This document shows, piece by piece, positions 1 to 11,141 of a stretch of 64,000 nt of DNA; position 1 is the first letter of the stretch; every line of letters starts with the position of its first letter. The translations under genes and the position numbers were made by a program. The notes below the pieces were generated by a model. It searched no databases. It worked only from the letters and a program-made list of their open reading frames with translations, and was not told the origin of the DNA. The stretch lies in contig NW_023998433.1 in the NCBI RefSeq assembly GCF_014805625.2, positions 4,328,260 through 4,392,259 on the forward strand. The letters run 5' to 3'. This DNA comes from Glossina fuscipes. Taxonomy: Eukaryota > Arthropoda > Insecta > Diptera > Glossinidae.

Positions 1-762
1 CTTTCATTGAAAATAAAAGGACTCCAATATCTTCAAATAATATCGACAGATGTGCCATGTTCCTGGAAAATTGCGTATCCACCTCAGAACTTGGAAGTTG
101 TCTCTCCAATTTGAAGGGGAAGACACCTGGTCTAGACCGCATCTCATACCAAATGATCAGTGCTATGCCTAAGTCTAGTAAAAAGAAATTACTGGACCTA
201 TGTAATACGGCATTTATGACTGGCCATATACTCTACATGTGGAAACTGGCAACAGTTGTTCCAATTCCAAAGTCAAAAAATGTCTCCATCGCATCTGATT
301 ATCGCCCAATTTCTCTTTTATCTTGCCTCTCTAAGGTTTTAGAGAAGATTATGGCATCTAGATTATCTTGGTTTCTTGAATCCAAGAACCTGATAACAAA
401 GCAACAAGTTGGTTTCAAGCGGGGTAGAGGGTGCATCGACGCTCTGTTACATATTGATTATTTCACAAGCAAAGCAATTTCCGAACGAAATCACGTAACA
501 ATTCTCTCAATTGATTTCGAAAAAGCATTTGAAAGAGTTGGTCTTCATGTTATCTTAAGACTCTTGAAATCATGGAATGTTGCACCCAAATTCTTCAACT
601 ACATCAAATCATTCATGTCGCATCGGCGGTTCAAAGTTAGAATCAACAATGATGTCTCTGATTCCTTTCCGCTAATGAATGGCATTCCGCAAGGATCTCC
701 TCTTTCTGTCACGCTTTTCCAAATCGCCTTCAACGAAATTAGCAAAATTCTTTGTCGTGTAC
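1..762 (+). mobile_element. I-clade LINE copy 1, 5' segment (enters from outside the window)
   Basis: Reverse-transcriptase part of an I-clade non-LTR retrotransposon. It continues at 5434 after an interruption by a CR1-clade element. The join is supported by the second copy at 57298-59494, where sequence matching 720-758 runs directly into sequence matching 5436 onward. The 5' end of the element lies before the window. The copy is dead: it is split and also has frameshifts further on. Confidence 0.85.
57..762 (+). pseudogene. I-clade LINE reverse transcriptase, fingers/palm half
   Basis: Open for about 235 codons. Visible RT blocks are GKTPGLDRISYQM, the YRPISLLSCLSKVLEKI block, the GF(K)RGRGC block, the first catalytic aspartate in SIDFEKAFE, and NGIPQGSPLS. 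The YADD box that should follow is displaced 4.7 kb downstream to about 5455 by the inserted element. The last few codons of the open frame (after about 762) belong to the inserted element, not to this protein. Family assignment rests on the downstream RNase H and C-terminal Cys/His motif, which are features of the I clade. Confidence 0.85.
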
Positions 763-1183
763 CAGTCTGGCAACTCTGTCGCGCGGTATAGTCGTATATA
801 TTTTGTTTCGGCAATTAATATTTTAATTTTTTGTTGAATTTCGTGGCTATTCTGCCTTATAGTGTGTGAATTTATAATATACTTTGAGAAGTGAGTGAAT
901 TCAAAGTAAAAGAAATATTTTTCCTTTACGCTTTGAATCATTTGATTTTTGCAAATAAAAATTTTGAGCTCTGATATAAATCTCTCTTTTTTTTTTCGTT
1001 TTCTCTCTTTTTCTCTGTTATTTTTTTGCTGTTTGGAGTTTGTGTTGCTATTGATTTCTCGTTACAGTGTCAACCTAACAGAGAAGTTTTGCACAAATTG
1101 GTTGATAAATTTTTATGTTCAGGATTTTTTTAGTGATTTTTGTGTCTGTTCTTCATAATCCACAACTGTCTTTTTGACAGGAC

Positions 1184-2211
1184 ATGGAGTGTTTATATAC
1201 ACCTTGTCGGGCGAAATCAGGCCCGGATTCTGACAGATTCGTTTCTTTTTGGCTCTGCGAGCGCTTTGGTCATACAAAGTGTGCCGGTATTCTCGGCCGT
1301 GCTGCTGACGCAGTCGCTGATCCGTCTAAAGGCTTAAGATGGTCATGTCCTGACTGTAGGCAGTGGGACATTGACTTTTATAAACTTTTCACGGAGACCC
1401 GTTATGGTTTCTCGGAATTGAGTAGAAATCTCGGCTCCTTGTGGGAAAAGTTTGAGCTCATTAAGTATAGGTTTGATGAGACACTCATCTTCTACTCGTA
1501 GTGTAGCGTGTGGAACGTCACCTCTGGCTTTCTCCAAATCTAATTCGTTGGTACAAGTTACCGCTCCCTCTAACTCTAAAATGAAACGTAATGTTTCCGA
1601 TATTGCTGAGTCGGTTGGTAGCAAAACAGTTACAAACACCGGCAAGTCCATCGATGTTAAGCTACGCTGAAGTGGCAAGGGTATCTCCGCCCAGAGTCGC
1701 CAATCACTCTAATCAAGCACCATCGCCTAAAAGTAATGAAGAGAAAAATAAATCATCCTCTCCTCCTCGCTGTTCGCGTGTGAATGCTGGTCACCAGACT
1801 GGGCAAGTCTCACAAGCTGCCGGTACAAGGGCGATAACCCCATCTATATTTTCCCCTTCTCGAAACTCTCCTACTGCGAACCCCCCTCCTGTTCCAAATA
1901 ATGACATTTGCTTGACGGCAGTTCCTCCTAGAAAAGCAATATTTGTGTCAAGACTGGCACCTGAAACATCGGTGGATAACATAAAAGGTTATCTGGCGAC
2001 GAAAGTCCCATCAGTCAACTTAAAGCGTGTTAGCATCTTCAAAATGGCTCCTTCTCAAGTTAGGGCAATCTCCTCTTTTAAAATATTAGTTCCGGCTGAT
2101 ATGTTGTTAAACAAATCACTGTGGCCAGTAGGATCCTTAATTAAGGAATTTATCCCTCGAGATCGTCCCCGTAATACCAAGGCAATAGTCTTGTCGCCTT
2201 CAAAAAACTAA
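1184..2211 (+). pseudogene. CR1-clade ORF1 with PHD-like zinc finger, frameshifted
   Basis: The N-terminal part (1184-1501) has a Cys/His pattern typical of a PHD finger: CxxC near the start, then a WLCERFGHTKCAGI block, then WSCPDC. The reading frame changes twice, at about 1450-1500 and 1590-1660, to reach the C-terminal part (1591-2211), which is proline/serine-rich and then carries a domain ending with motif VGSLIKEFIPRD. The same C-terminal motif recurs in the minus-strand copy at 55905-56138. In the living element this protein would bind RNA or chromatin (family knowledge); here it is broken by frameshifts. Confidence 0.65.
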
Positions 2212-2213
2212 TT

Positions 2214-5090
2214 GTTTCTTCAGGCCCACTATCTCTCATTTATCAATATGTTAGGGGCCTAAATTCGAAAATTCGTTCCACTTTTCTAAATTCAGTGAGC
2301 ACGGAATTTTTCTGTTTGGCCTTTACTGAAACTTGGCTAAAACCCGATCTTCATTCGTCGGAACTTTTTCATAATTCTTTCCAAGTGTTTAGAAATGATC
2401 GAGTGAATCGCATTGGTGGTGGTGTATTAATTGCCATATCTGCGTCAGTCCCGTCCAATTTAATTGAATTTTCCACTTCTCCTGACGTTGAATTTATCGC
2501 TATTCGTGCGAATATGCCTGATAAACATCTATTTATAACCTGCTCCTATATTCCCCCAAATTCCGATATCTCCATTTACAGGAAACACGCTTCCCTCATT
2601 TGTAAAGTGGCCAAGCGCTCGAGACCCACTGATTTGGTCGTTGTATTGGGTGACTTCAATTTGCCTCAAGTCACTTGGTGTAGCACTGATAATTCTGGCT
2701 GTTTGGTTCCTACTTCAACGTCTGATAGGGCTGTTGTGTTCTTTAGTGAATTGTTTGATCATAATTTGGGTCAATATAATCGTACCCCTAATTGTAATCG
2801 TAGACTGCTTGATCTCTGCTTTGCCAATTTTCCCGAGATTTACGTAAATCGTTGTCCACCTTTTAGTTTACCAGAGGATCCTTATCATCCATCAATATGC
2901 ACTTCTTTTCATCATATTAATGCTGGTTTGTTGAAATGACTTAATGTGCCAAATCAAACTTTTTTAAATAATTATTATGATTTTCATAAAATCAATATTG
3001 TATTACTAAAACATCGTCTTTCACATCTGACGCTTGATTTCTCAACCAGTAGTATTGAAAGCTTATTGCCATCGTTCTACAATACATTAAATCTAGCTAT
3101 TGCTGCATCTGTTCCGATCAAGCATTGTCGACCTCGAAGCAGATGTCCCCCGTGGTTTAATAAGACAATTAAATATCACAAGAATAGAAAAAACTCGCTA
3201 TTCAAAAAATATTCGAAAAGTGGCTCTGCGCTCGACTATGTCGCTTACTCGGTGGCGAGTCATAGATTTAACTTCCTCAACCATCATTATTACTGCAGAT
3301 ACCTTCAGTTCATTAAATCCTCTCTGTTTGCTAATCCTAAATTCTTCTTTAAATTTGTTAACTCTAAAAGAAAAATTTCCACATATACCTCTTATGTTTC
3401 TTTTAATGGCTCTGATTCCTCGGATGATTTTGAAATCTCAAATCTATTTGCTGAGTATTTCCGACGAAACTTTTCGATTGCTAATTTCGATTTATCAGCA
3501 AACTACCCATAGCCTATAACTAACTCGGCTTCAATACCTAACTTAATTATTTCGGAAGATGATGTTCTTAAAGGGTTGAGTTCTCTAAAATACAGTTGTT
3601 CGCCTGGACCTGATGGAATTCCATCATGTGTACTTAAATCTTGCGCTGTCGAGTTATGTGGTGTGATCTCAAAGATTTTTAACATGTCCTTGTATTTAGG
3701 TGTTTTCCCTTCATGTTGGAAGAGTAGTTTCCTTATTCCTATCCACAAGAGTGGAAGTAGACAATTTGTTGAGAACTACAGAGGCATAGCCAAGTTGAGT
3801 GTCTTGCCCAAGTTGTTCGAGCGTATTGTGACTCAGCATTTGGCCTTTGCCATTAATTCGTATATTTCTCCGCACCAGCACGGCTTTCGTAAAGGGCGAT
3901 TTACAATCACCAACTTGTTAGAGTTTACCTGTCATGTTTTCAAGGCTTTTTCTAGCGGCTCTCGCACAGATGTTATTTACACTGATTTAAGCAAAGCATT
4001 TGATATGGTTAACCATAGACTACTTATCTTTAAACTCCAAGCCTCTGATTTCCCACCCTACTTAGTGAAATGGATAAGCTCTTATCTGCACAATAGATCC
4101 TTCAGGGTTTTGTTTAACTTCATCACCTCGGATGAATTCCCCGTTACGTCTGGCGTACCTCAAGGAAGTCACTTAGGTCCTATTTTATTTAGTTTATACA
4201 TTAATGATCTCCCATCGGTGGTTAATTCCAGCCAGATCTTAATGTATGCTGATGATGTGAAACTGTTTTCTTCCTTCTCTGTTGAATCGCAATCACATCA
4301 GCTTCATGGTGATTTGGATAATTTTGTTGCATGGTGCTCTTTGAATCTTCTGAAACTAAATCTGAGTAAATGTAAGAAGCTTTCATTCTCAAGGAGAAAG
4401 TCATTCATTACTCAGTATTTCATAGATTCGCATAAGTTGGAGGACGTCGATTCGATTAAAGATTTAGGCTTTCTATTTGACCATAGATTACGTTTTAACT
4501 TGCATATTGAGCTCTCGATTAGCAAAGCTAGGTCCGCGCTTGGTTTTATAAAAAGGTGGTCCAAAGAGCTTGATGATTCCTACATTACGAAAAGGCTGTA
4601 CATGTGTTTGGTTAGACCCATACTCGAGTATGCCTCAGTTGTGTGGCCTCCTTCATATAGGTGCTACGTAGATTCAATTGAATCTGTTCAAAAGAAATTC
4701 TTGCTGTTTGCCCTTAGAAATTTGGGTTGGGATCCGATTGCCTCTCTTCCTCCGTATGAACTTAGGTTGCTTCTGCTGTCCCTACCGTCTCTTGAGAAAC
4801 GTAGATTTGTTCTTGGCGTTTCCTTTCTAATTAAAGTAATAAATGGTGCTATTGACTCGCCTTCATTACTTGGTGAAATAAACTTTAATGTCCCTAACCG
4901 CTTCTCTAGGCACTTTATCTTGGTTAAGCTTAATCAGTGTAAATTTAATTATGAGCTGTTCAATCCGCTCAGAGTCGTTTGCAAGAACCTAAATGACGTC
5001 TACCACTTATTCTCGTTATCGGACTCTTTAAAGTCCATTAAAGCAACATTGCTTAATACGCGCGATTTACCTATGTCGTATTTAAACTAG
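2214..5090 (+). pseudogene. CR1-clade ORF2: AP-like endonuclease plus reverse transcriptase, two in-frame stops
   Basis: A single reading frame covers the whole ORF2 except for two stop codons, TGA at about 2937 and TAG at about 3510. The endonuclease half shows the YVRGLNSK start region, the FTETWLKP block with its glutamate, VVLGDFNLPQVTW, and a PYHPSI block at the position of the usual SDHxPI. The RT half shows SPGPDGIPS, the LIPIHKSG block, YTDLSKAFDMVNH, SGVPQGSHLGP and MYADDVKLF. The C-terminal thumb region ends at 5090. Few lesions mean a fairly recent loss of activity. Confidence 0.85.
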
Positions 5091-5433
5091 CTTTTATCCT
5101 TAAAAAGTCGTTACGTTTCGAAAGTGAATTATTGTCAATTTATTATCGGTTGCCAGGCTTATGCATGTTTGCGATGGCTTCGGGGTTCATTTGCAATTTG
5201 GTCCTGTACCGGTTGTAAGTGTGCTCCTATGCTGATAGTATACATGTTTTTTTTTCTTTTTTCTTTTTATTTTTTTTTTCTTCTTATTTGTTTTATTGTG
5301 CTTATACTCAATTTTATTGTTAATTAATATAAGTTTTGCATTAAGAGCCAATTGAACTCGACTGTTATTTGTTTAGTTGAGTTTCTAGTTTAAGTGGAAT
5401 AAATAAATAAAATAAATAAATAAATATATAAAT

Positions 5434-7215
5434 AAGAGTGGAACATTGTCTCTACGCGGACGATGTATACATTTTTACAAAAGAAAAAGACAACGCGAAA
5501 GCAATCAACATCCTTGAATCTATTGGACGAGAGATCTCCGCATGGGCAAACTCTTCAGGGGCTAAAATTTCTATACAAAAATCAAAAAAAATGCACATGT
5601 GTCGAAAACAAATGTGCGATGCAAAAAATCTACTGATGCATATTAATGGCTTACCAGTACTGCATATTCTCGGGCTCACGTTTTCCAACAAACATTGGAA
5701 AGCACACTATATGCCGTTAAAAAACTCTATTTTAACAAGTGTGAATTTCATACAGTACGTTGCTTGGAGAAGCAATGCGCATATTAGCACTATTGCTTAT
5801 CTTACCAAAATGCTTGTGTTAAGCAAGATTGACTATGCTTTGATAATTTATGGCAATAGCTGCAAATCTAATACCAACATCTTTAACCCGGCCTATCACC
5901 AAGCCGTCAGAGCAAGTTGTTATGCTTTTTGGACGACGCCCATAAATAATATTGTAACGAAACTGGTCACCCAATTTTAGAAAATAGACTTTATGAGTTA
6001 AAAGCCAAAATAGTCCCCAAGCTTCTTAATTCAAACAAATCTATTCTCGGTGATGACAGGAAAAAGATTATTATTGCGAAGAAAATTCCAAAGTCACCAT
6101 CTGCAATTGACTATTGTATGTACGTCGCAAAGGAATTGAACATTCCCTTAAAAATTTTCCGCTCTTTTGGTGTTAAACCTCCATGGATTTTGAAATACTG
6201 CTCTTTTGACATTTCGCTGTCTGTGCACAAGAAAGAAAATACACCAAATTACGTCTTCAGGAATCTAATAGCTGAAAAAACCCAAATATTAGAAAGTACT
6301 GGTTGGAATCTTTTATACACAGACGGCTCAAAATCTTCTGGTCTGCCTCATGTTTGTGCCGTGGTTGATCCTACAGGACGAGTTCTTCTCAACCGCATAT
6401 TTCACGAAAATACTGCAACTTTCACAACCAAACCCAGAGCTATCCTTCACGCTGCAAACCTTGTCCATAAAAACAAACTCAAAACCGTCATTGTTACCGA
6501 CAGTTTGCCTGTATTACAAGCTATTCGGAATCCTTCGACTTCGAGATGGAGCACCATCAACAAATTAAGGAATATAATTACAACATCCGACGGAAAAATT
6601 AAAATGTTATGGGTACCAAGTCACATCGGTTTATTGGGAAATGAGCAGGCTGATCGAGCGGCAAAGGATGCTGGTTTTGCTCCTCTAATTATGGATGATG
6701 TCATGGAAAAGTTGGATCTTCAAAGAAGAAAAGTTAAAGAGAAAATTGCAGAAGAAAATTTACAATACCATCATCAACACTACTCTTCCATTAACCCCGA
6801 ATTAACTCCACCTTTATATCCAAGAAACGTTGAGAAAATGAAGATCCAAACATTTTCGAGAATTCGTTGGTCATACAATTGCAACTCACCAATGGATCTT
6901 GAAGAAGTCTTCCTCCCCAATCTGCAGTTGTAGACAAACTCTCACCATAAAGTACATTCTCTGCGACTGCCTCAAAACTTGCTTGGCTAGAAGTATTGCA
7001 TTTGGAACGATTAACCCTTTGGACTTTCTACAATCAGCTTCAGAACCGAATATCAATTCTATATATTACCTTATTAATACTTCTAAGCACATTATCTAAT
7101 GTACATTTATTTATATTAGAGCCGATGGCCTGTGTTGCTAGTGCTCAATGTCTTTTTTTTAGTCTAAGAATTTACTTCATTAGTCTAAAATTATAATAAT
7201 AATAATAATAATAAA
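5434..7215 (+). mobile_element. I-clade LINE copy 1, 3' segment with TAA-repeat tail
   Basis: Downstream half of the interrupted LINE. It begins with the YADD region, then thumb, RNase H, C-terminal Cys/His motif, a short 3' UTR (about 7100-7190) and a TAA repeat tail ending near 7215. The 3' UTR phrase GCTAGTGCTCAATGTC and the following block recur at 59420-59490 and, reversed, at 34826-34920, and are related to the SINE tails at 9238-9337 and 23500-23574. Confidence 0.85.
5438..7099 (+). pseudogene. I-clade LINE RT thumb, RNase H and C-terminal zinc-knuckle region
   Basis: Begins with CLYADDVYIFTKEKDN (RT catalytic box). A small deletion near 5957, relative to the copy at 58250, shifts the frame. 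The next open stretch (about 6000-6933) holds RNase H: LLYTDGSKSSG, VTDSLPVLQAI and VPSHIGLLGNEQADRAAK supply three of the four acidic or histidine sites. The expected catalytic glutamate reads TTKPRAI here but TTEARAI in the other copy, so it is lost. A further frameshift near 6870-6900 leads to CSCRQTLTIKYILCDC, a Cys/His motif in which the His is replaced by Tyr. Confidence 0.75.
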
Positions 7216-7866
7216 TGAATTTTAGACCAACACTAAACTTGAAACTTAATGTGGATTTTTCTAGTTACATAACTTTTACCACTGCATGCGTTCAGCCTAC
7301 AGAAGGTAAGATGGGCATGCAAGCAAGGTTAAACTGATCCAAAATCTTCGCAGGATTTGTGGGACGCTGATGTATTTTGGGTGCCATAAAAATTCGGGTA
7401 GTGGATATAAAAATATGAATAATGCACATCGTATATTATTATAAAAGATGCACTTTGCCGAATTTAATACAAGTTATATGATGTTTACACAAACAAAAAA
7501 CTCTACGTAATCAAACTAAGACGACTTTCACAAAACTATTTAAGACTCAGAACTTAAACCATCCAAAGTTTTTGTGCTCCAAACCACCTGTGATAAGCGT
7601 ATACTAAATTTGTGGTAGTATGTGGGACACTCATAGTAACTATTTTCCACGTTGTGTTAGGCCTATACAAGCCTCCTTTTACTCTCTTATGTTTGCCCAT
7701 GTGTGTGCGTCAAAGATAAACTGTCGCGATAACGAATTATATGGTAGATGAGCATGTTGTCCTTTGCTCTAACACTCTTTTCTTATACACGTCAGTCTTA
7801 TGTTCAAACTCACATACGTATATGAAAGAGAAACCTGAAGTAAGCTTAAAATAAAGCTGCAGTCAA
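7216..7866. other. Intergenic, no feature recognised
   Basis: AT-rich sequence between the I-clade LINE and the first DINE-like repeat. I see no open frame with protein-like composition, no tRNA-like box and no clear repeat. Confidence 0.6.
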
Positions 7867-8520
7867 TTATTAACAAGTAGAAAAATTATATTCGGCTGTG
7901 ACCGAATCCTTTGTACCCATCACTGTTATCGTAAAACAGACAAAAAAATAACAGAATAAAATTTTCATGCTCTATAAGGCACGACACAGTTGGGCAAATA
8001 GACGGACGGACATGCTTGGGTGCACTCCGAATTTGAAATTATCCAAGAATTTGTACACTTTATTAGGTTTTTGAAGCATGCTTCTGAGTGTTATAAAGGT
8101 TTGATAAAAATGGGATTATGATATACTACAAAATTAAGCAGACATAGCTGATTTTTCCATTTTTGTAGAGGTACTACATCATCCCTTAGATAGACCTTCA
8201 AAGTTTTGTATATGCATCTGCTGCAGTTTATGAGTAATGATCAAAAAACCAATTTTTATTCCTTTTGAGAAATAGATGTTTTCTCACTTTACGTAATATT
8301 GTCGGCGTGTACTTCACCCAAGGGAGAAGAAAAGGAGACAGGACAGGAAAACGTTTACAACAGACGTTATCCAGGTGGAAAGATAGACATGCTTACATGG
8401 ACTTTGAATTTGATGCTGATCAAGATTATATATACTTTTTTGGGTCTCTGAAGTTTCCTTCTGGCCGTTGCAAAATGATAATTTGATAAAATGAATGATA
8501 TATCCTTCGCGTGTAAAAAA
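7867..8520 (+). repeat. DINE-1/mini-me-like dispersed repeat, copy a
   Basis: Opens with the imperfect palindrome TTCGGCTGTGACCGAA (7891-7906) followed by TTTGTACCCATCAC. A short GACGGACGGACATG run (the GTCY-type microsatellite on the other strand) follows near 8000. It closes with the sequence around AAGTTTCCTTCTGGCCGTTGCAAAATGATAATTTG. The order of blocks matches the copies at 22050-22735, 24890-25385, 31085-31680 and 33600-34115. Assignment to the DINE-1/mini-me (Helentron-associated) group is by resemblance of layout and is an inference. Confidence 0.55.
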
Positions 8521-9064
8521 ATTAGATTTTGTGTTCATCATATATTACAACAAAAAAAAAAATAAATAAATAAAAATCTCACTGTATGTTGTAAGGATGA
8601 TACTACACGCTATACAAATGTAGAAAAAGTGAAAGACGTTTGACCTAATTGGAAAACGTTCTGCGGTGATGTGTATAACAATTAACCTGCTTCAGGTATA
8701 CCCTAAGAAATAATCACAGGTGATAAAAGAAGACTCTATATTTAGAAGTGTTTAGAAGACTTTATATTAAGAAATCTTTTTGCCATTTATTTCACCGTCT
8801 GAAAATTGTGCAATTTCAATTCACTATTTTATAAGGGTGAAATGTGGGATTTATTTTATAGAAAAGCCGATTAGATTTAACACGCGCAATCTCTTTAAAT
8901 TCGTCATTTAGTTGTTGAAAGATGTGGTTACGAATTGCTCCTATTGCTTCATTGAGAGTGTATTTGATGGACGAAATTGTTCCATCAACTTGAGTCAGCT
9001 TTTACATTTAAAAACATTCCGCAGTGACCAGGTATACAAACAAAGTGGCATCACAATCATCCAC
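8521..9064. other. Intergenic, no feature recognised
   Basis: AT-rich spacer with an A-run and AAATA units at 8549-8574. No gene-like frame is seen. Confidence 0.55.
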
Positions 9065-9307
9065 TTGAGATGTGTATATCAAACACATATTGATTAACTG
9101 CATCTATTTTATTTATTACAAGTAGAGCGGGCTTACTATTAGAAAAAACAACATCCGCCTGAGTAGCCGAAGGGGAGGAATCTCGACTAGCAAGTCAATG
9201 GTCGTGGGTTCGAATCTCAAGTGCGGTAGAGTTTTTAATAAAAAGCCGATAGCCTTAGATGCTAGTGCTTTTAAGAGTTTAGTCTTAGAATTTATTTCTC
9301 TGGCGAA

Positions 9308-9338
<31 letters not shown>

Positions 9339-10000
9339 GAAAAAACAACAAATTTTTTGATACCATGAATTATAGCCACCTTATTAATAGCATGTCTAAT
9401 GGCAAGGAATTCAATCAAAGTCAAGGAAAGTTCCTCCGCATCTTTGACCCTTTGTGCTATTTTAGACAGACGCCTCACTACCGAGAAGCTAGACATTATG
9501 TTCAACGAAACAGTCACTGGCAAATATATCATAGCCTTTGTTGTAATAAAGAAGAAGCTTTTCTTGACATAAGACCTTCATACAAGAGAGATTGACATTT
9601 TGCTTTGAGGTAGAGATCGATTCAAGACTTCGGAAGGAAGATTGACTTTAAACAGACGGTTCATAAGGAGGTTAAGTGAAATGAAATTTTCTATTTTTTT
9701 AACGAAATTGGTGCAACTGTGAAATAAAATGGGAGGGTGTTGAATAGTTGAACTAGAAAAGGTTAGATCCCAGAGACTGCTCGTCGTGCGACCACTCCGA
9801 TTGCAATAAAAGGTAGTATTATCATTATTTAACACAATAAAACTGCTGGCATTGATGGTGCTAATAAGAATTCGCCTTTGTTGGTCGAGAGCTGATTGCC
9901 ATACAAGCAATGTCTAGCATCTCCAGCTAGAATCACATTTTGTTCACCATCAACAAAGTCACACAATCTCTGAATCTCATCACAAAAAGTATGTACACAA
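9065..10000 (-). pseudogene. Degenerate LINE relic: endonuclease plus RNase H, RT missing
   Basis: On the minus strand, 9578-10000 resembles an APE-type endonuclease: VILAGDARHCLYGNQ stands where I/R1-type elements have a GDFNxxHxLWG block, followed by FIVLNNDNTTFYC and LWDLTFSSSTI. The frame at 9360-9535 and its continuation left of the SINE resemble RNase H: GYDIFASDCFVEHNV, then a frameshifted AIRHAI helix, then FVVFSNSKPALLVI, in which the usual FSDS aspartate is Asn. The RT that should lie between the two is absent. A plus-oriented SINE at 9154-9337 splits the RNase H. Confidence 0.55.
9154..9337 (+). mobile_element. tRNA-derived SINE with LINE-like tail, intact, 13-14 bp target duplication
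   Basis: The head looks like a class II (Ser/Leu-type) tRNA: GCCTGAGTAGCCGAAGG resembles a pol III box A region and GTGGGTTCGAATCTC is a good box B. The tail from about 9238 contains GCCGATAGCCTTAGATGCTA and a TTTAGTCTTAGAATTTATT block, closely resembling the 3' UTR of the I-clade LINE at 7119-7215 and also ending in TAA repeats. It is flanked by perfect direct repeats AGAAAAAACAACA at 9141-9153 and 9338-9350. The acceptor stem is not paired, so it is not a tRNA gene. Confidence 0.8.
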
Positions 10001-11141
10001 ACACTGGTTAGAAATTAGCATGATGCTATGGAAAGACTTGGTTTAAGATTCATGGTTTTGATGATGATAATGTCAACAAACTTGATCGATTTGGAAAGGA
10101 CTTTCCTTTTAAAACAAATTTTAATACCCGTTGTGGGAATAAAGTCGTTAGAATTTCTTCTTCATAGCAGACTTAATGGGAATATCGGACACAGTTCATA
10201 GTGATTTGTTCTTCTTTTTGATTGGGTTTATGGGCGATGGCCAGAAGATACGTCATACGGATTTATGCGTTAAGTCATGGCACAATTCTACAAATACGTC
10301 CCTTTAAGTTTCTGCGTTGTGTCTTTTATTTGGCTTTGCTCACTCAGTTAAGTTCCTAAAATTTCTTCGTCTTTCATATCTTACCCCGAATTTTTTGCTT
10401 TCTTATCGTTATTGTTTCTTCTATTATCAGTGAAGGGGTACAAAAAAGGGCCACTTTGCGAAATAGTTCAGTTCGTCTAACTTTCCTTTTGCATTTCTAT
10501 ATCTTTTGAGTATGACAATATTACCGAGTCCTTACGTCGAGTAGAATATTTTGCTAAGATGTTTGGCGATTCAGTTACAGATGATTGCTATTATCACAAA
10601 TTTCCGTCAATTGTGAAGAGGGGAAAAAGTTTGCGTACTTCGCATATTAACTGTACTCTTGTAGTATACTTTTCTGTAACTAAGCAGCAGATTTTTACGG
10701 GTTAAAAAATTAAAATAAGTTGGTATTTGATATTTCTTAGCAGCTTCAAATTTTAACAGACGGACGGTGCTAAATAACCTTAAACTGCTTAGATGTACAT
10801 ACTCTTTGAAGGCGGTTTAAAAGAAATTTTCCTTGAGGTTCCTTTCTTAGAAAAAATAACGTAAAGTTTTAATCAAATTTATTTAAAAAATTATTTGTGA
10901 TGAAAATAGATGTATGCATAAATATACTGATAAGGGCAATTATTATATTTAAAGTCGTAAAAAATTAAAAAAAATCATAAAGTGAAAGGTAAACTTTTAA
11001 AACTCTAAGTTTCGTACAGAAATTACCATTATGTGCATAAATATCCCATCTTATACTCTACACGACATGCTAAAGTACAATTCTTTCCATCCTTTTCAAA
11101 ATTGTTGCGCCTTAACGCTACTACTGCTATAAATTTAATGC
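10001..11141. other. Tor 3' flank and intergenic sequence
   Basis: Holds the 3' UTR of Tor on the minus strand. TTTATT strings near 10873 (AATAAA read on the minus strand) could serve for polyadenylation, but the end cannot be fixed by eye. No other gene is seen. Confidence 0.45.

Larger units (their letters stand above)
763..5433 (+). mobile_element. CR1-clade LINE, copy A (near full length)
   Basis: Two-ORF non-LTR retrotransposon inserted into the I-clade LINE just before its YADD codons. It has a 5' leader of about 420 bp, ORF1 with a PHD-like finger, ORF2 with endonuclease and RT, a short 3' UTR, and an A-rich tail of AAATA units (5399-5432). PHD fingers in ORF1 are known from CR1-like elements, and the RT motifs fit that group; T1/Q-like membership is inferred. 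No clear target duplication was found at the junctions. Related minus-strand copies lie at 42030-44388 and 53425-56130. Confidence 0.8.

Noticed and set aside
1343..1678. Minus-strand frame in the CR1 element
   Set aside because: Antisense shadow of ORF1, which has the recognisable PHD-like motif on the plus strand.
9154..9237. Candidate tRNA gene (good box B, GTGGGTTCGAATCTC)
   Set aside because: No acceptor-stem pairing, no convincing anticodon arm, and the sequence continues into a LINE-like tail inside a target duplication: it is a SINE.
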